Source: Actinomyces sp. ICM47 (GTDB lineage: Bacteria; Actinomycetota; Actinomycetes; Actinomycetales; Actinomycetaceae). Taken from it: 19,688 nt of DNA. Position numbers and translations under genes: made by a program. The DNA lies in contig NZ_ALCA01000075.1 in the NCBI RefSeq assembly GCF_000278725.1, positions 1 through 19,688 on the forward strand, read 5' to 3'. Below, one piece after another: positions 6,793 to 14,837 of this stretch. The notes under the pieces were generated by a model. The model ran no database searches and had not been told where the DNA came from. It saw only the letters and a program-made list of their open reading frames with translations. Numbering within the stretch: the first letter of the stretch is position 1; each line of letters starts with the position of its first letter.

Positions 6793-7221
6793 GTGGGCGT
6801 GGCCGCGCCCGCTGCCGCGACGAGAGGGACAACGGGCATGGGGGATCGCCTGGGCGAGCAGCGCCAGACGGGTGCCGATGGGAAAGTGCACGGTGGTCCG
6901 ACGAGGCCGAGGCGCGCCCGCCGATGGGCTCTTTTCGTCGTTGTGCTCTCGGTTGCCGCGCTGGCGTGGAGCTGCGTTTTTCACGGGAAATTAACCCGAA
7001 AGCCGGTCACTTTTTTGACGACGGGTGACGCCGTGATCGCGCTGCGGATCGGGCGCGGATGGACGACGGTGGCCCAGGATGAGCCGTACTATGACGGCTG
7101 GATCGTGCTCCTCGACGCCCAGGGGAGAGGCCAGGTGGCGTCCGTTGACGAGGTGGTCACGGGGACGTGCTCTGGAGTGATCGTGGTGTCTTTTTTGGTT
7201 CGTCGAGCCATGACTACGTGA
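6793..7221 (+). pseudogene. N-terminal part of frameshifted exported protein, copy 1
   Basis: This frame gives a basic N-terminus (PTRPRRARRW), a hydrophobic export signal (ALFVVVLSVAALAWSC) with a possible lipid-attachment Cys, then TGDAVIALRIGRGWTTVAQDEPYYDGWIVLLDAQGRG. That aligns with PGEANIVVRISNG...REGYIAFLHDDGTG of the intact copy at 9156. Homology stops at DEVVTG around 7163, where the reading frame must move by one base to continue as DVLWSDRGVFFG. Four Gs at 7161-7164 would restore the frame if they were five. Residues after this point are out-of-frame tail. The start may be GTG 6793 (leaderless) or ATG 6838, which has a GAGAGGGA upstream. The function is unknown. Confidence 0.7.
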
Positions 7222-8177
7222 CGACGGACAGCGGAACGCAGCAGGTTGCGCGCAGGTATGTGCGTGATGAGGACGTTCAGCGCTACGAGCTTTCCGGCGG
7301 AACACTCGCCATCGTGAAAGAGGAAGGCGCGGGGTATCGGGTTGACTCCGTGCGCTCCGATGGAACCACGTCGAGTGTCGACAATGCAGGCATGCGCGGG
7401 GACGTCGGCCAGTGTGGGTCGCGGATCTTGGTGATCACGGACACCGTGCGTTCCGAGAGTATTAGGTCGGCAGCTTTCGAGGCTTACGCTGCCCAGTCGG
7501 ATGGCAGCGTTCCGGAGGCTCTGATGGTGGTCGTTCAGCTCACTGACCATGATGGCGACACTCCTCCGGTTCTCGCGGTCGCGCCGATGATCGACGGCTT
7601 GTCGTCGCGACAGCGCATGTTCGACTGTGAGGGGGATGTCATCACGATGCCGAGCGTGCGGGAGGACGAGGCCAGTGCCTCGTTTAGCGGTACGGAGAGC
7701 GAGCGGAGAGACCTGGTTCTTCAGCGGTGGGACCTGTCGACGGGGCAGCGCACGATTGTTCCCGTGGTTGACGAGGCTGGAAACCCTATCGATCTGGATG
7801 AAGGTCAGGGTGTCTCTGACTACGTGGCGATCCGCGTGAACGACGAGTACAGGTTCGTGTCGTGGGGTGGAGATGCTTTCGCCGTCGACCCGGCTAGCGG
7901 CCAGGGGCGTTACTTGTTTTCGCTTGATGCGCCGACGTATGGGCCGGATGGCTACCTGGCGACGTTCCAGGTGAGTGAGAGCGGTGTCTACGTGCTCAAG
8001 GACCGCCGCGCTGACCGCGTCGTGACGCTCTCGTACAGGCCGTGGGAAGGCGGACAGTGGCGCGATATCTTCACGACACAGGATCTAGCGTGGTACCTCA
8101 GGGAGGGTGTTGTGACGGGTGCGCTGGACATTCAGTCCTTCTCCCTGCGCCCCGGCTGGGACGGCGGCGCGCAGTAA
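7167..8177 (+). pseudogene. C-terminal part of frameshifted exported protein, copy 1
   Basis: About 336 residues homologous along their whole length to residues ~95-421 of the protein at 9156. Shared blocks include GQCGSRI, SAAFEAY.AQS, VVVQLTDHDGD.PPVLAVAPMIDGL, VLQRWDLSTGQRTI.PVVD, YRF.S..GDAFAVD..SGQGRYLFS and DIQSF.LRPGWDGGAQ. The repeated short beta-like blocks suggest a propeller or other all-beta extracellular domain; I recognise no family. On its own this piece has no export signal, so it should be non-functional unless the frame is restored. A GACGAGGC/GCCTCGT inverted pair lies at 7665-7683. If the base loss is a sequencing error, 6793-8177 is one ordinary gene. Confidence 0.7.
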
Positions 8178-8229
8178 CGCTGTCTGTCTGTCTGTCCGGG
8201 GTTCGTGCCCGGTTGGGACGTAACTCGAT

Positions 8230-8256
8230 GGGACGAGGCCGGGGTTACGCCTCGTG
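8230..8256. repeat. Dispersed 13-mer copy with inverted partner
   Basis: GGGACGAGGCCGGGG is followed after a short loop by GCCTCGT (8249-8255), complementary to ACGAGGC. It sits in the 239-bp gap between the broken lipoprotein gene and the amidase gene, after the TCTGTCTGTCTGTCC run at 8182-8196. Confidence 0.6.
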
Positions 8257-8340
8257 GTCGGTGTGGCGGATGTGGTTGGATGGGGCGTCATAGTCGCGCA
8301 TGTAGCATGCGCCGGGCTGCTTGTCAGATGTGGCAAATCG

Positions 8341-8370
8341 TTGAAATGTAGCCATAGAATTCTGTACACT
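8341..8370 (+). promoter_or_regulatory. Sigma-70-type promoter for the C92-like hydrolase gene
   Basis: TTGAAA (8341-8346), an 18-nt spacer, and TACACT (8365-8370) with an extended TG just before the -10. It lies in AT-richer DNA 46 nt before the first ATG. It could also drive the second lipoprotein gene, which begins 7 nt after the hydrolase gene ends. Confidence 0.55.
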
Positions 8371-8416
8371 TATCTCGTGGTGCTGATTGCATCGTTCGTT
8401 TCAATGATGAGATTGG

Positions 8417-9148
8417 ATGAGAATCATGAGCTACAAATCGAGATTTTTTGCGATGGTGGCCGCTGCTTTGCTGGTTGTGTCCCTCCCGTCTGCTGGGTAT
8501 GCCGCTGGGCAGACTGAGGAGGAGCTTGCGCGTCAGATCCAGGCATATGTACCGGGTGTGGGCGTCGATGACATCCTCGCAGGTGCGCGCGAGTGGTCGG
8601 CTGAGTCGGGACAGGATGTGCGTACTGTGCTTGAAGATGCTCTGGAACAGGCTCGTGACAATCAGGCCGTTCAACGACGGTCGGGGATTTCAGAGCGTGG
8701 ATCAGGTGTTCGGGATACTGAGCTGCGTAAGTCGGACTACAAAGGTGACGTATTCTATGAGCCTGTGTGGCCAGCTGGGCACGTAGGTATTTTTGGTGGG
8801 AATGACTGGATTGTCGAAGCGCCCGGTGTTGGCCAGGTGTCGCATTGGAAATGGGTGTGGGATAAAAGGGTCCTCTCGGGGACACGGTATTTTTATTACC
8901 ACGTGTCGCAGGCGACTCAGGATGCGGCTGCTGACTACGCCTATAATAACCTTCTTGAGCGTCCCTATAACATTAATTTTGCTGTGAATAAAGGAATGAA
9001 TCCTCATCGATTGAATTGTTCGCAGCTGGTCTGGTTTGCTTATGTGAGGACGACGGGGACTGATATTGATGGTAATGGCGGTATGGGAGTTTATCCCAGG
9101 GATCTTACTGTCGGGTCATTACCCTATAATTACAAGACTATTTGGTAA
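8417..9148 (+). CDS. Secreted permuted NlpC/P60-type hydrolase (YiiX/C92-like)
   Basis: A 243-residue protein with an N-terminal signal peptide (FFAMVAAALLVVSLPSAGYA, cleavage about residue 29). An acidic helical segment (residues 32-85) precedes the catalytic domain. That domain shows the circularly permuted papain-like order: His122 in PAGHVGIFGG, an acidic Glu134 in IVEAPGVGQVS, and Cys201 in LNCSQLVWFAY near the C-terminus. Families with this order (peptidase C92/YiiX, LRAT-like) cut amide or ester bonds in peptides, peptidoglycan or lipids; the substrate here is unknown. The gene is AT-rich compared with its surroundings (roughly one-third GC around 8941-9000), which suggests acquisition from elsewhere. 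ATG 8426 (M4) is an equally good start. It is followed closely by a lipoprotein gene. Confidence 0.8.
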   Translation: MRIMSYKSRFFAMVAAALLVVSLPSAGYAAGQTEEELARQIQAYVPGVGVDDILAGAREWSAESGQDVRTVLEDALEQARDNQAVQRRSGISERGSGVRDTELRKSDYKGDVFYEPVWPAGHVGIFGGNDWIVEAPGVGQVSHWKWVWDKRVLSGTRYFYYHVSQATQDAAADYAYNNLLERPYNINFAVNKGMNPHRLNCSQLVWFAYVRTTGTDIDGNGGMGVYPRDLTVGSLPYNYKTIW

Positions 9149-9155
9149 ATTGCTA

Positions 9156-10421
9156 ATGGTGAGAAATGCGGTGACATGCATGGTGATCGCTCTTGCTGCG
9201 TTACTTTGTGTGTCGTGTTCGGCAGGTGGGGATATTCGTGTTGTCTCGATTGAGCAGGTCAGTCCGGGCGAAGCGAACATCGTCGTGCGCATCAGCAATG
9301 GAGACTCGGCAGATAAGACGGGTTATCGCATGCGTGAAGGTTATATCGCCTTCTTGCATGATGATGGGACTGGAATTGTCGGCACCGCAGGTGCCATGGA
9401 GGGGGCATCTGTTCTCTGGTCGCCCCGCGGCGTCACATACGGGACCGAGACCTATGAGTACCTCACGACAGATGAGGGGACAACGCGTTTCACGCGTGAA
9501 ACATCGAAACCATACGAGCTGCAGCGCTACGAGTTTCCGAACGAAGATGTGGGGGCGCTCTTTGTCCTTCAAGGACAACAAACCGTCGACGTATTAGGCG
9601 CCGGGGGGACGCTGACATCGGTAGCTAACGCCGGTATTTTTCAGAATAACGGGCAGTGTGGGTCTCGTATCGTGTCGATCACCGATACGAAGCTGGCTCC
9701 GTCTGTTGCATCAGCGGCTTTTGAGGCGTATTCCGCGCAGTCGAATGACGGTGAAGTACCGGAGAATATGGCGGTCGTTGTTCAGCTTACGGATCATGAC
9801 GGTGATGTACCGCCGGTTCTTGCGGTCGCACCGATGATCGATGGGCTGACGTCGGGACAGAACATGTTCTCCTGTGAGGGTGATGTGGTGACGATGCCGA
9901 GTTTCCAGGCGACCTACCCCAACGCTTCGCGTGATAACGGACTCGATGCGAATGTGGGAACGATGGTTCTCCAGCGATGGGATCTATCCACGGGCCAGCG
10001 CACGATCATTCCCGTAGTCGATGCGGAGGGGGGTGCCATAGAACTGAATGAAGAGCGCACGATCCATCTGTATGAGGGGATCCAGGTGGGTAATGACTAC
10101 AGGTTCATCAGTGCAAACGGTGACGCTTTCGCGGTCGACGTGACCAGTGGGCAGGGACGTTACCTGTTTTCTATTCCCTCGCGGAGCCGTGACCATTCGA
10201 CGGTGTTCCAGGTGACTGCGACCGGTGTGTATGCACTTGAGGATCGCGGCGATGATCGTGTCGTCACCCTGTTCTACAGGCCATGGGACGGGGGAGAGCA
10301 GAGGGAACTGTTCACGACATCAGACCTTGGCCGCTACCTCAAGGGGACGGCTCTCACGGGGCAGATGGACATTCAGTCCTTTGCGCTGCGCCCCGGCTGG
10401 GACGGCGGCGCGCAGCAGTAA
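9156..10421 (+). CDS. Predicted exported lipoprotein of unknown function, intact copy 2
   Basis: A 421-residue protein starting MVRNAVTCMVIALAALLCVSCSAGGD: a short signal peptide with Cys21 as the probable lipidated residue (the lipobox CVSC is imperfect). It is the intact homologue of the broken gene at 6793-8177 and shares its blocks throughout, such as GQCGSRI and LRPGWDGGAQ. No catalytic motif is visible. The short repeated blocks suggest an all-beta, possibly propeller-like, extracellular domain. It begins 7 nt after the C92-like hydrolase stop, so the two are probably co-transcribed, and a link between hydrolase and lipoprotein (inhibitor, anchor or substrate receptor) is possible but only inferred from position. 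Confidence 0.8.
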   Translation: MVRNAVTCMVIALAALLCVSCSAGGDIRVVSIEQVSPGEANIVVRISNGDSADKTGYRMREGYIAFLHDDGTGIVGTAGAMEGASVLWSPRGVTYGTETYEYLTTDEGTTRFTRETSKPYELQRYEFPNEDVGALFVLQGQQTVDVLGAGGTLTSVANAGIFQNNGQCGSRIVSITDTKLAPSVASAAFEAYSAQSNDGEVPENMAVVVQLTDHDGDVPPVLAVAPMIDGLTSGQNMFSCEGDVVTMPSFQATYPNASRDNGLDANVGTMVLQRWDLSTGQRTIIPVVDAEGGAIELNEERTIHLYEGIQVGNDYRFISANGDAFAVDVTSGQGRYLFSIPSRSRDHSTVFQVTATGVYALEDRGDDRVVTLFYRPWDGGEQRELFTTSDLGRYLKGTALTGQMDIQSFALRPGWDGGAQQ

Positions 10422-10506
10422 CGCGGCGCAGCGCTGTAACGCAGCGAGGTAACACAGCGCACGCTCGCGCCGTATCGTGCGTGGCGGCACCGTGCGTAGC
10501 GCGACA

Positions 10507-10540
10507 GTGGGGGCGGTCTTCCAACGAAGACCGCCCCCAC
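10507..10540. terminator. Bidirectional terminator between convergent genes
   Basis: GTGGGGGCGGTCTTC and GAAGACCGCCCCCAC form a perfect 15-bp stem with the loop CAAC. It lies between the lipoprotein gene (plus) and the S9 peptidase gene (minus), so it can serve both. T runs are absent. The remainder of 10422-10609 holds only short GTAACGC-type repeats. Confidence 0.85.
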
Positions 10541-10609
10541 CTGCGTGTGCCGTTAACAGGCACCGACCACTCGCGAGCTGCATCAACCGCTCGTCAGCGG
10601 CCCATGCCG

Positions 10610-12964
10610 TTACACCGTGACGCCCACCTGGCCCAGCGCGAAGGCGAACTCCTCGCAGCGCGCCGCCCACCGGCCCTCGCGCCCGGAGGGGCCGGCGTGC
10701 CCGGCGACCATCTCGGTGCGCAGGATGATCGGACGCTCACGCGGGTCACGCGCGGGAACAGAACCGGCCCCGGCCTCGTCCGTGGAGGGCACCTGGCCGG
10801 TGGCCTCGCGCAGGCGCTGCACCCACTTGGTGGGCTCGACGAACTCGACGCGCGTGTCGTTGACCGAGGTCGTCGCCATGATCGCGGGCAGGAGCGCGCC
10901 GTCGGGCACGTTCTCGTACGGCGTGTAGCGGCTCATCGCATCGAACACGGCGTGCGAGGTGAGCGGATTGCCCCACTCCTCCCACTCGCCGACGGTGAGC
11001 GGCAGGGTCGGGTCCAGGATCGTGGTGAGCGCGTCCACGAAGGGCACGCCCGCCAGGATCGCGCGGAAGCGGTCGGGGGCGGCATTGGTGACCGCGCCCA
11101 TGAGCAGGCCTCCGGCGCTGCGGCCCTCCGCGACCAGGCGGCCGGGTGCCACCCACCCGGAGTCGACCAGCCAGTCGGCCACGTCAATGAAGTCCGTGAA
11201 CGTGTGTTCCTTGACCAGCTCCTTGCCGTCCTCGTACCAGGCGCGGCCCATCTCGCCGCCGCCGCGCACGTGCGCGATCACGTAGACGGTGCGGCGCAGG
11301 ATCGGCAGGCGCAGGGTCTCGAACTCGGGGTCGTAGCTGACCTCGTACGAGCCGTACCCGATCTGCCAGCCCGCGTGCGTACCGTCCGGGCGCGCGTCGC
11401 GGTGGTGGATGAGGGTGACGGGGATGCGGGTCGCGCCGTCGCGCGCGAGCACCCACACGCGCTCCTCGACGTACTCGGCGGGGTCCCAACCGGGTGCCTC
11501 GCGGGTGCGCAGGGTCCGCACGCCAAGGGCCGCGGTCTCGCTTGTGTCCTCGGGGGACGAGGCCGGGGCCGGGTTCGGCAGTGAAACCTCGGCAACCGTG
11601 GGCGGCACGGTCTGCGATTGGAACTCTACGCGCAGCGGATCGGTCCACGGGGTCGGCACGGTCGTGATCGTGCGTACCGGGGCGTCCACTTCGACGCGCC
11701 GCCACGTGGGCTTTTCCTCGCGGCGGTCCCACACGTCAATCTGCGTGAGCGAACCCGAACGAAGCGAGAGTGCCACGTAGTCCGCGTGGGCCTCGACGTC
11801 GGTGATGCGCTCGCCGGGTCCGGGGCTGCGCAGCGGCTCCCAGGACTCGAACGGGGTGAGGGGCGCGGGTTCGTCCTCCGGCAGGGGAGTGCCGGGCGTG
11901 CGATCCGCCAGCGCCTGGCGGCTGTACGCGGGGGAGGACGTCATGCCCAACTGTGCCAATGCCTCGGGCGAACCCCCTGCGGGCAGCATCGCCTGCGCGA
12001 GCGAGCCCTCCTGCGTCAGCCCCGTATGCACGATGAAGAGGCGATCCCCCGCCGAATCCGCCGTCACCAGCGTGCGGGGGCGCACCGACATGAGCGGCAG
12101 CGGGCGCACGGAGGGGTGGGCGGGCAGCCACAGCCACGCGCGGCCCGCGGTCGACGACGAGGAATGAATGACGACGTGCCCCGGGAAACCCGAGGGCGCG
12201 AACCCCATCTCGAAGCCCTCGTCCGGCTCGACCAGCAGCAGCTCGTCGGCCTCGCGAGGCGTGCCCACGCGGTGCAGCCACACGTCGCACGCGCGCCACG
12301 CGTCGTCCACGCCCATGTAGATAAAGGACTTCGAGTCGTCCGACCACGCGAAGCCGTACCCGGCGTCCACCACGGCCTCGTCGATGACGCGGCCCGACGC
12401 TTCCTGCACGACCCACGTGTAGCGCTCATCCCCGCTCGTGTCCCGCGCCCACGCGATCAGGCGCCCATCCGGGGACGGGTACAGGTCCGCCAGGCGGAAA
12501 AACTCCTGCCCGCGCGCCCACTCGTTCTCATCGACGAGGAGCTCCTCGCCCCGCGTGGGCACGCCCGGAGACGGGACGAGCGGGACCAGCACCCCGGCCT
12601 CGTCGCGCTCGACCGGCGCACGGTGATGCGTCGCGTAGGACTGGCCCTCCGCGAAACGCCGGAAATACCAGAACTCGCCCTCGCGGATCGGAACCGTCAC
12701 GTCGGTGAGCGCCGTGGAAGCCTTGACCTCCTCCACGAGGCGCGCGGCCGCCTCGCGCGTCGGCTCGGTCACCGCGTCCGCCCACGCGTTCTCCGCCTCC
12801 AGGTGTGTGCGGACCTCGGGGTTATCGCCGTCGCGCAACCAATCCCACGGGTCATCAAAATGCTGTCCGAACTGGTCGCGCACCCGATACCCGTAACGTT
12901 TCGGGGCAACCGGGGGAGTATTTGGCGAGGCCTGGGGTGCCTCTCGCGGGATCGTCTCAGTCAT
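10610..12964 (-). CDS. S9 family prolyl oligopeptidase / oligopeptidase B-like
   Basis: A 784-residue cytoplasmic serine peptidase. The N-terminal part (YGYRVRDQFGQHFDDPWDWLRDGDNPEV, WYFRR, LYPSPDGRLIAWARDTSGDE) is the S9A lead-in and beta-propeller; the C-terminal alpha/beta hydrolase domain carries Ser616 in EGRSAGGLLMG, Asp703 in SVNDTRV and His756 in VAGHAGPSGR. The family cuts short peptides after Pro or basic residues. It is longer than a usual oligopeptidase B (about 700 residues), partly because of loops such as PSTDEAGAGSVPARD between Asp and His. Three copies of the dispersed 13-mer lie inside the gene, in such loops. The ATG at 12964 was chosen: TAAGAT lies 7 nt upstream, fitting a leaderless start; ATG 12973 is the alternative. 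Confidence 0.9.
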   Translation of the reverse strand: MTETIPREAPQASPNTPPVAPKRYGYRVRDQFGQHFDDPWDWLRDGDNPEVRTHLEAENAWADAVTEPTREAAARLVEEVKASTALTDVTVPIREGEFWYFRRFAEGQSYATHHRAPVERDEAGVLVPLVPSPGVPTRGEELLVDENEWARGQEFFRLADLYPSPDGRLIAWARDTSGDERYTWVVQEASGRVIDEAVVDAGYGFAWSDDSKSFIYMGVDDAWRACDVWLHRVGTPREADELLLVEPDEGFEMGFAPSGFPGHVVIHSSSSTAGRAWLWLPAHPSVRPLPLMSVRPRTLVTADSAGDRLFIVHTGLTQEGSLAQAMLPAGGSPEALAQLGMTSSPAYSRQALADRTPGTPLPEDEPAPLTPFESWEPLRSPGPGERITDVEAHADYVALSLRSGSLTQIDVWDRREEKPTWRRVEVDAPVRTITTVPTPWTDPLRVEFQSQTVPPTVAEVSLPNPAPASSPEDTSETAALGVRTLRTREAPGWDPAEYVEERVWVLARDGATRIPVTLIHHRDARPDGTHAGWQIGYGSYEVSYDPEFETLRLPILRRTVYVIAHVRGGGEMGRAWYEDGKELVKEHTFTDFIDVADWLVDSGWVAPGRLVAEGRSAGGLLMGAVTNAAPDRFRAILAGVPFVDALTTILDPTLPLTVGEWEEWGNPLTSHAVFDAMSRYTPYENVPDGALLPAIMATTSVNDTRVEFVEPTKWVQRLREATGQVPSTDEAGAGSVPARDPRERPIILRTEMVAGHAGPSGREGRWAARCEEFAFALGQVGVTV

Positions 12965-12971
12965 GGGGACC

Positions 12972-12977
12972 ATCTTA
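12972..12977 (-). promoter_or_regulatory. Probable -10 element for leaderless S9 peptidase mRNA
   Basis: TAAGAT on the minus strand, 7 nt before the ATG at 12964; no Shine-Dalgarno sequence is seen. Confidence 0.4.
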
Positions 12978-13055
12978 GAGGCGACGACCTGCGGGGCGGT
13001 GGCGTGGCGATGCCGACATACTGAACCGACGGTAGAAGCGCATGCGCGGGCATGC

Positions 13056-13061
13056 GACACT
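13056..13061 (+). promoter_or_regulatory. Probable -10 element for leaderless GtrA gene
   Basis: GACACT ends six nt before the GTG at 13068. The AGGGGA between them abuts the start codon and is too close to work as a Shine-Dalgarno sequence, which favours a leaderless mRNA. Confidence 0.4.
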
Positions 13062-13067
13062 AGGGGA

Positions 13068-13658
13068 GTGAACGACGAACAACGCCCGCGCGGATCCGCT
13101 GCCGCGCTCGAACCCGCGGCCCCTGCGCTCGAATCCGTGGCGCTCGCGGACCCGCCCGCGTCTCGTCCCCAGCCCGGCACTCCAGGACACGTGAACGAGG
13201 GGGCCGCCCCGGCCTCGTCCCTCCCCCAGCGCGCCCTGGCCTGGACGCGCGAATTCATCCAATTCGGACTCGTCGGAGCGACCGCGTTCATCGTCGATAT
13301 GGGGCTGTTCAACCTCCTCCAACACGGGCCGCTCGGCGTCCTCGCCGGCCACCCCAACGCCGCGCAATTCATCGCAGCCGCGACCGCCACGCTCTACTCG
13401 TGGATCGCCAACCGCCTGTGGACCTACCGCGGTCGCACCCAAGACAACGCCACCCGCGAAGCCATCCTCTTCTTCGTCGCCAACATCTGCGGCATCGCCA
13501 TCTCACAGTTCTGCCTGCTGTTCACGCACGACATCCTGGGACTCACCTCGGCGCTGGCCGACAACATCGCCGTCTACGTCGTCGGATTTGTGCTCGGCAC
13601 CGCATTCCGATTCTTCTTTTATCACTACGTGGTCTTCACCGGACGTACGCGCGCGTAG
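13068..13658 (+). CDS. GtrA-family membrane protein
   Basis: A 196-residue protein. Residues 1-57 are a polar, Ala/Pro-rich tail that carries a copy of the dispersed 13-mer read as AAPASSL. The GtrA domain follows: REFIQFGLVGATAFIVDMGLFNLL, then AATATLYSWIANRLWTYRGR, the typical N-R-x-W-T-F/Y motif at residues 115-120, two more membrane segments, and FRFFFYHYVVF at the end. Four transmembrane segments in all. GtrA proteins are linked to moving undecaprenyl-phosphate-bound sugars across the membrane for cell-wall glycan modification; no glycosyltransferase is adjacent, so the partner is unknown. It is followed after 28 nt by the patatin-like gene, which has its own probable -10. Confidence 0.88.
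   Translation: MNDEQRPRGSAAALEPAAPALESVALADPPASRPQPGTPGHVNEGAAPASSLPQRALAWTREFIQFGLVGATAFIVDMGLFNLLQHGPLGVLAGHPNAAQFIAAATATLYSWIANRLWTYRGRTQDNATREAILFFVANICGIAISQFCLLFTHDILGLTSALADNIAVYVVGFVLGTAFRFFFYHYVVFTGRTRA
13206..13219 (-). repeat. Dispersed 13-mer copy inside the GtrA gene
   Basis: GCCCCGGCCTCGTC on the plus strand (reverse orientation), read as APASS in the disordered N-terminal tail. The bases just before it (AACGAGGGGGCC) form a partly complementary arm. Confidence 0.55.
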
Positions 13659-13674
13659 GTTTGACGCCCGGCGG

Positions 13675-13680
13675 TAGGGT
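13675..13680 (+). promoter_or_regulatory. Probable -10 element for leaderless patatin-like gene
   Basis: TAGGGT ends six nt before the GTG at 13687, the same spacing as at 6781 and 13056. Confidence 0.4.
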
Positions 13681-13686
13681 CGAAAC

Positions 13687-14619
13687 GTGAAGGAAACGGC
13701 AGAACACTATCCGACCCCCGAAGAATCCATCGCCACGATGGTCACCATCGACGACACCGCCCTCGTGTTCGAAGGCGGCGGCATGCGCAACGCCTACACG
13801 GCCGCGCTCGTCAGCCGACTCATCGCCGAAGGTATCAACTTCCCCCATATTTCCGGTGTGTCCGCTGGATCCAGTCACCTGTGCAACTTCACCTCCCGCG
13901 ACGCGATCCGCTCCCACGCGACCTTCGTCGACCTCGTCGAAGACCCTGAATTCGGTGGCCTCAAGCACTTCCGTAAAGGACACGGCTACTTTAACGCCGA
14001 GTACATCTACCAGCAGATCTGCTACCCCGACGGTGTCCTGCCCTTCAACATGGACACCTTCCTGGCAAACCCGGCCACCACGCGCGTCGCCACTTTCAAT
14101 GCCTCGCGCGGTGAAGAACGCTGGTTTTCCAAGGAGGAAATGAGCACGCTGGACGCGCTCGGTCCCATCGTCCGGGCCTCCTCCACGCTGCCGATCCTCA
14201 TGCCACCCGTCGAAATCGACGGCGACACCTACGTCGATGGCGCGCTCGGCCCCAACGGTGGGCTCCCCTTCGATCAGCCGCTGCGCGAAGGCTACCGCAA
14301 GCTCCTCGTCGTCCTCACGCGCCCCCGCGACTACGTCAAGGCCCCCATGCCCGCCAGCGTCGGCGCGCTCCTGCGCACCGCATACCGCCAGTTCCCGTCC
14401 GTTTTTGAAGGTGTGGCGCAGCGCCCCGACCGCTACAACGCCGGGCGTAAGTTCCTCTTCGAACTCGAGGAACGAGGCCAGGCCTACGTGTTCGCGCCCG
14501 ACAACCTGTGGATCAATAACACCGAGTCTCGGCGCGAACGCCTGGAAGCCACCTACCGTGCTGGCCTGGTCCAGGCTGTGCGCGAAATGCCCGCGATCAA
14601 GGCGTTCCTGGGGCTGTAG
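13687..14619 (+). CDS. Patatin-like phospholipase / acyl hydrolase
   Basis: A 310-residue protein with the patatin catalytic dyad. FEGGGMRNAYTAAL (residues 28-41) is the glycine-rich oxyanion loop, GVSAGSSH gives the nucleophile Ser59, and YVDGALGPNGGLP gives Asp184 of the DGA motif. The family hydrolyses acyl ester bonds of phospholipids or other lipids; the arrangement and the length resemble the bacterial YjjU-type group. No signal peptide is seen, so it should act in the cytoplasm or at the inner membrane face. GTG 13687 is the leaderless start; an internal ATG at residue 18 would remove only the non-conserved lead. Confidence 0.88.
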   Translation: MKETAEHYPTPEESIATMVTIDDTALVFEGGGMRNAYTAALVSRLIAEGINFPHISGVSAGSSHLCNFTSRDAIRSHATFVDLVEDPEFGGLKHFRKGHGYFNAEYIYQQICYPDGVLPFNMDTFLANPATTRVATFNASRGEERWFSKEEMSTLDALGPIVRASSTLPILMPPVEIDGDTYVDGALGPNGGLPFDQPLREGYRKLLVVLTRPRDYVKAPMPASVGALLRTAYRQFPSVFEGVAQRPDRYNAGRKFLFELEERGQAYVFAPDNLWINNTESRRERLEATYRAGLVQAVREMPAIKAFLGL

Positions 14620-14698
14620 GGGTTTCTGGATTCCCCGTGGCGCGTGCCCCGCGCAGCTTTCCGCGGCATTTCAAGCATTCGATCGAGATAGTGCCCAA

Positions 14699-14747
14699 CC
14701 CCTACATCTAGGGGCGCTTATCTGCCAAGGACCCCTAGATGTGGGGG
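14699..14747. promoter_or_regulatory. Upstream pair of NrdR-like boxes (alternative: terminator of the patatin gene)
   Basis: CCCCTACATCTAGGGG (14699-14714) and CCCCTAGATGTGGGGG (14732-14747) are 33 bp apart centre to centre, about three helical turns. Each is a short palindrome, and the second is nearly the reverse complement of the first. ACATCTAGGGG recurs exactly at the nrdH promoter. The pair lies ~420 bp upstream of nrdH. Because the two could also fold into one long stem, a terminator role is possible. Confidence 0.45.
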
Positions 14748-14837
14748 CGCGACACGCCCAAGACCCCTCTCGTTGATGGTGATGCGTAACACGATTCACG
14801 TGGTCGGAGGCGGGTTATGCACAGCATGGTGACGACC

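Noticed and set aside
7155..7170. Programmed -1 ribosomal frameshifting to join the two halves of the first lipoprotein gene
   Set aside because: No X XXY YYZ slippery heptamer or following strong stem is visible at the junction, and the intact homologue needs no frameshift; base loss in the G run is simpler.
10283..13024. Two long plus-strand open frames opposite the S9 peptidase gene
   Set aside because: Their translations are rich in Arg, Gly and Ala without motifs, whereas the minus strand has a complete peptidase with catalytic triad.
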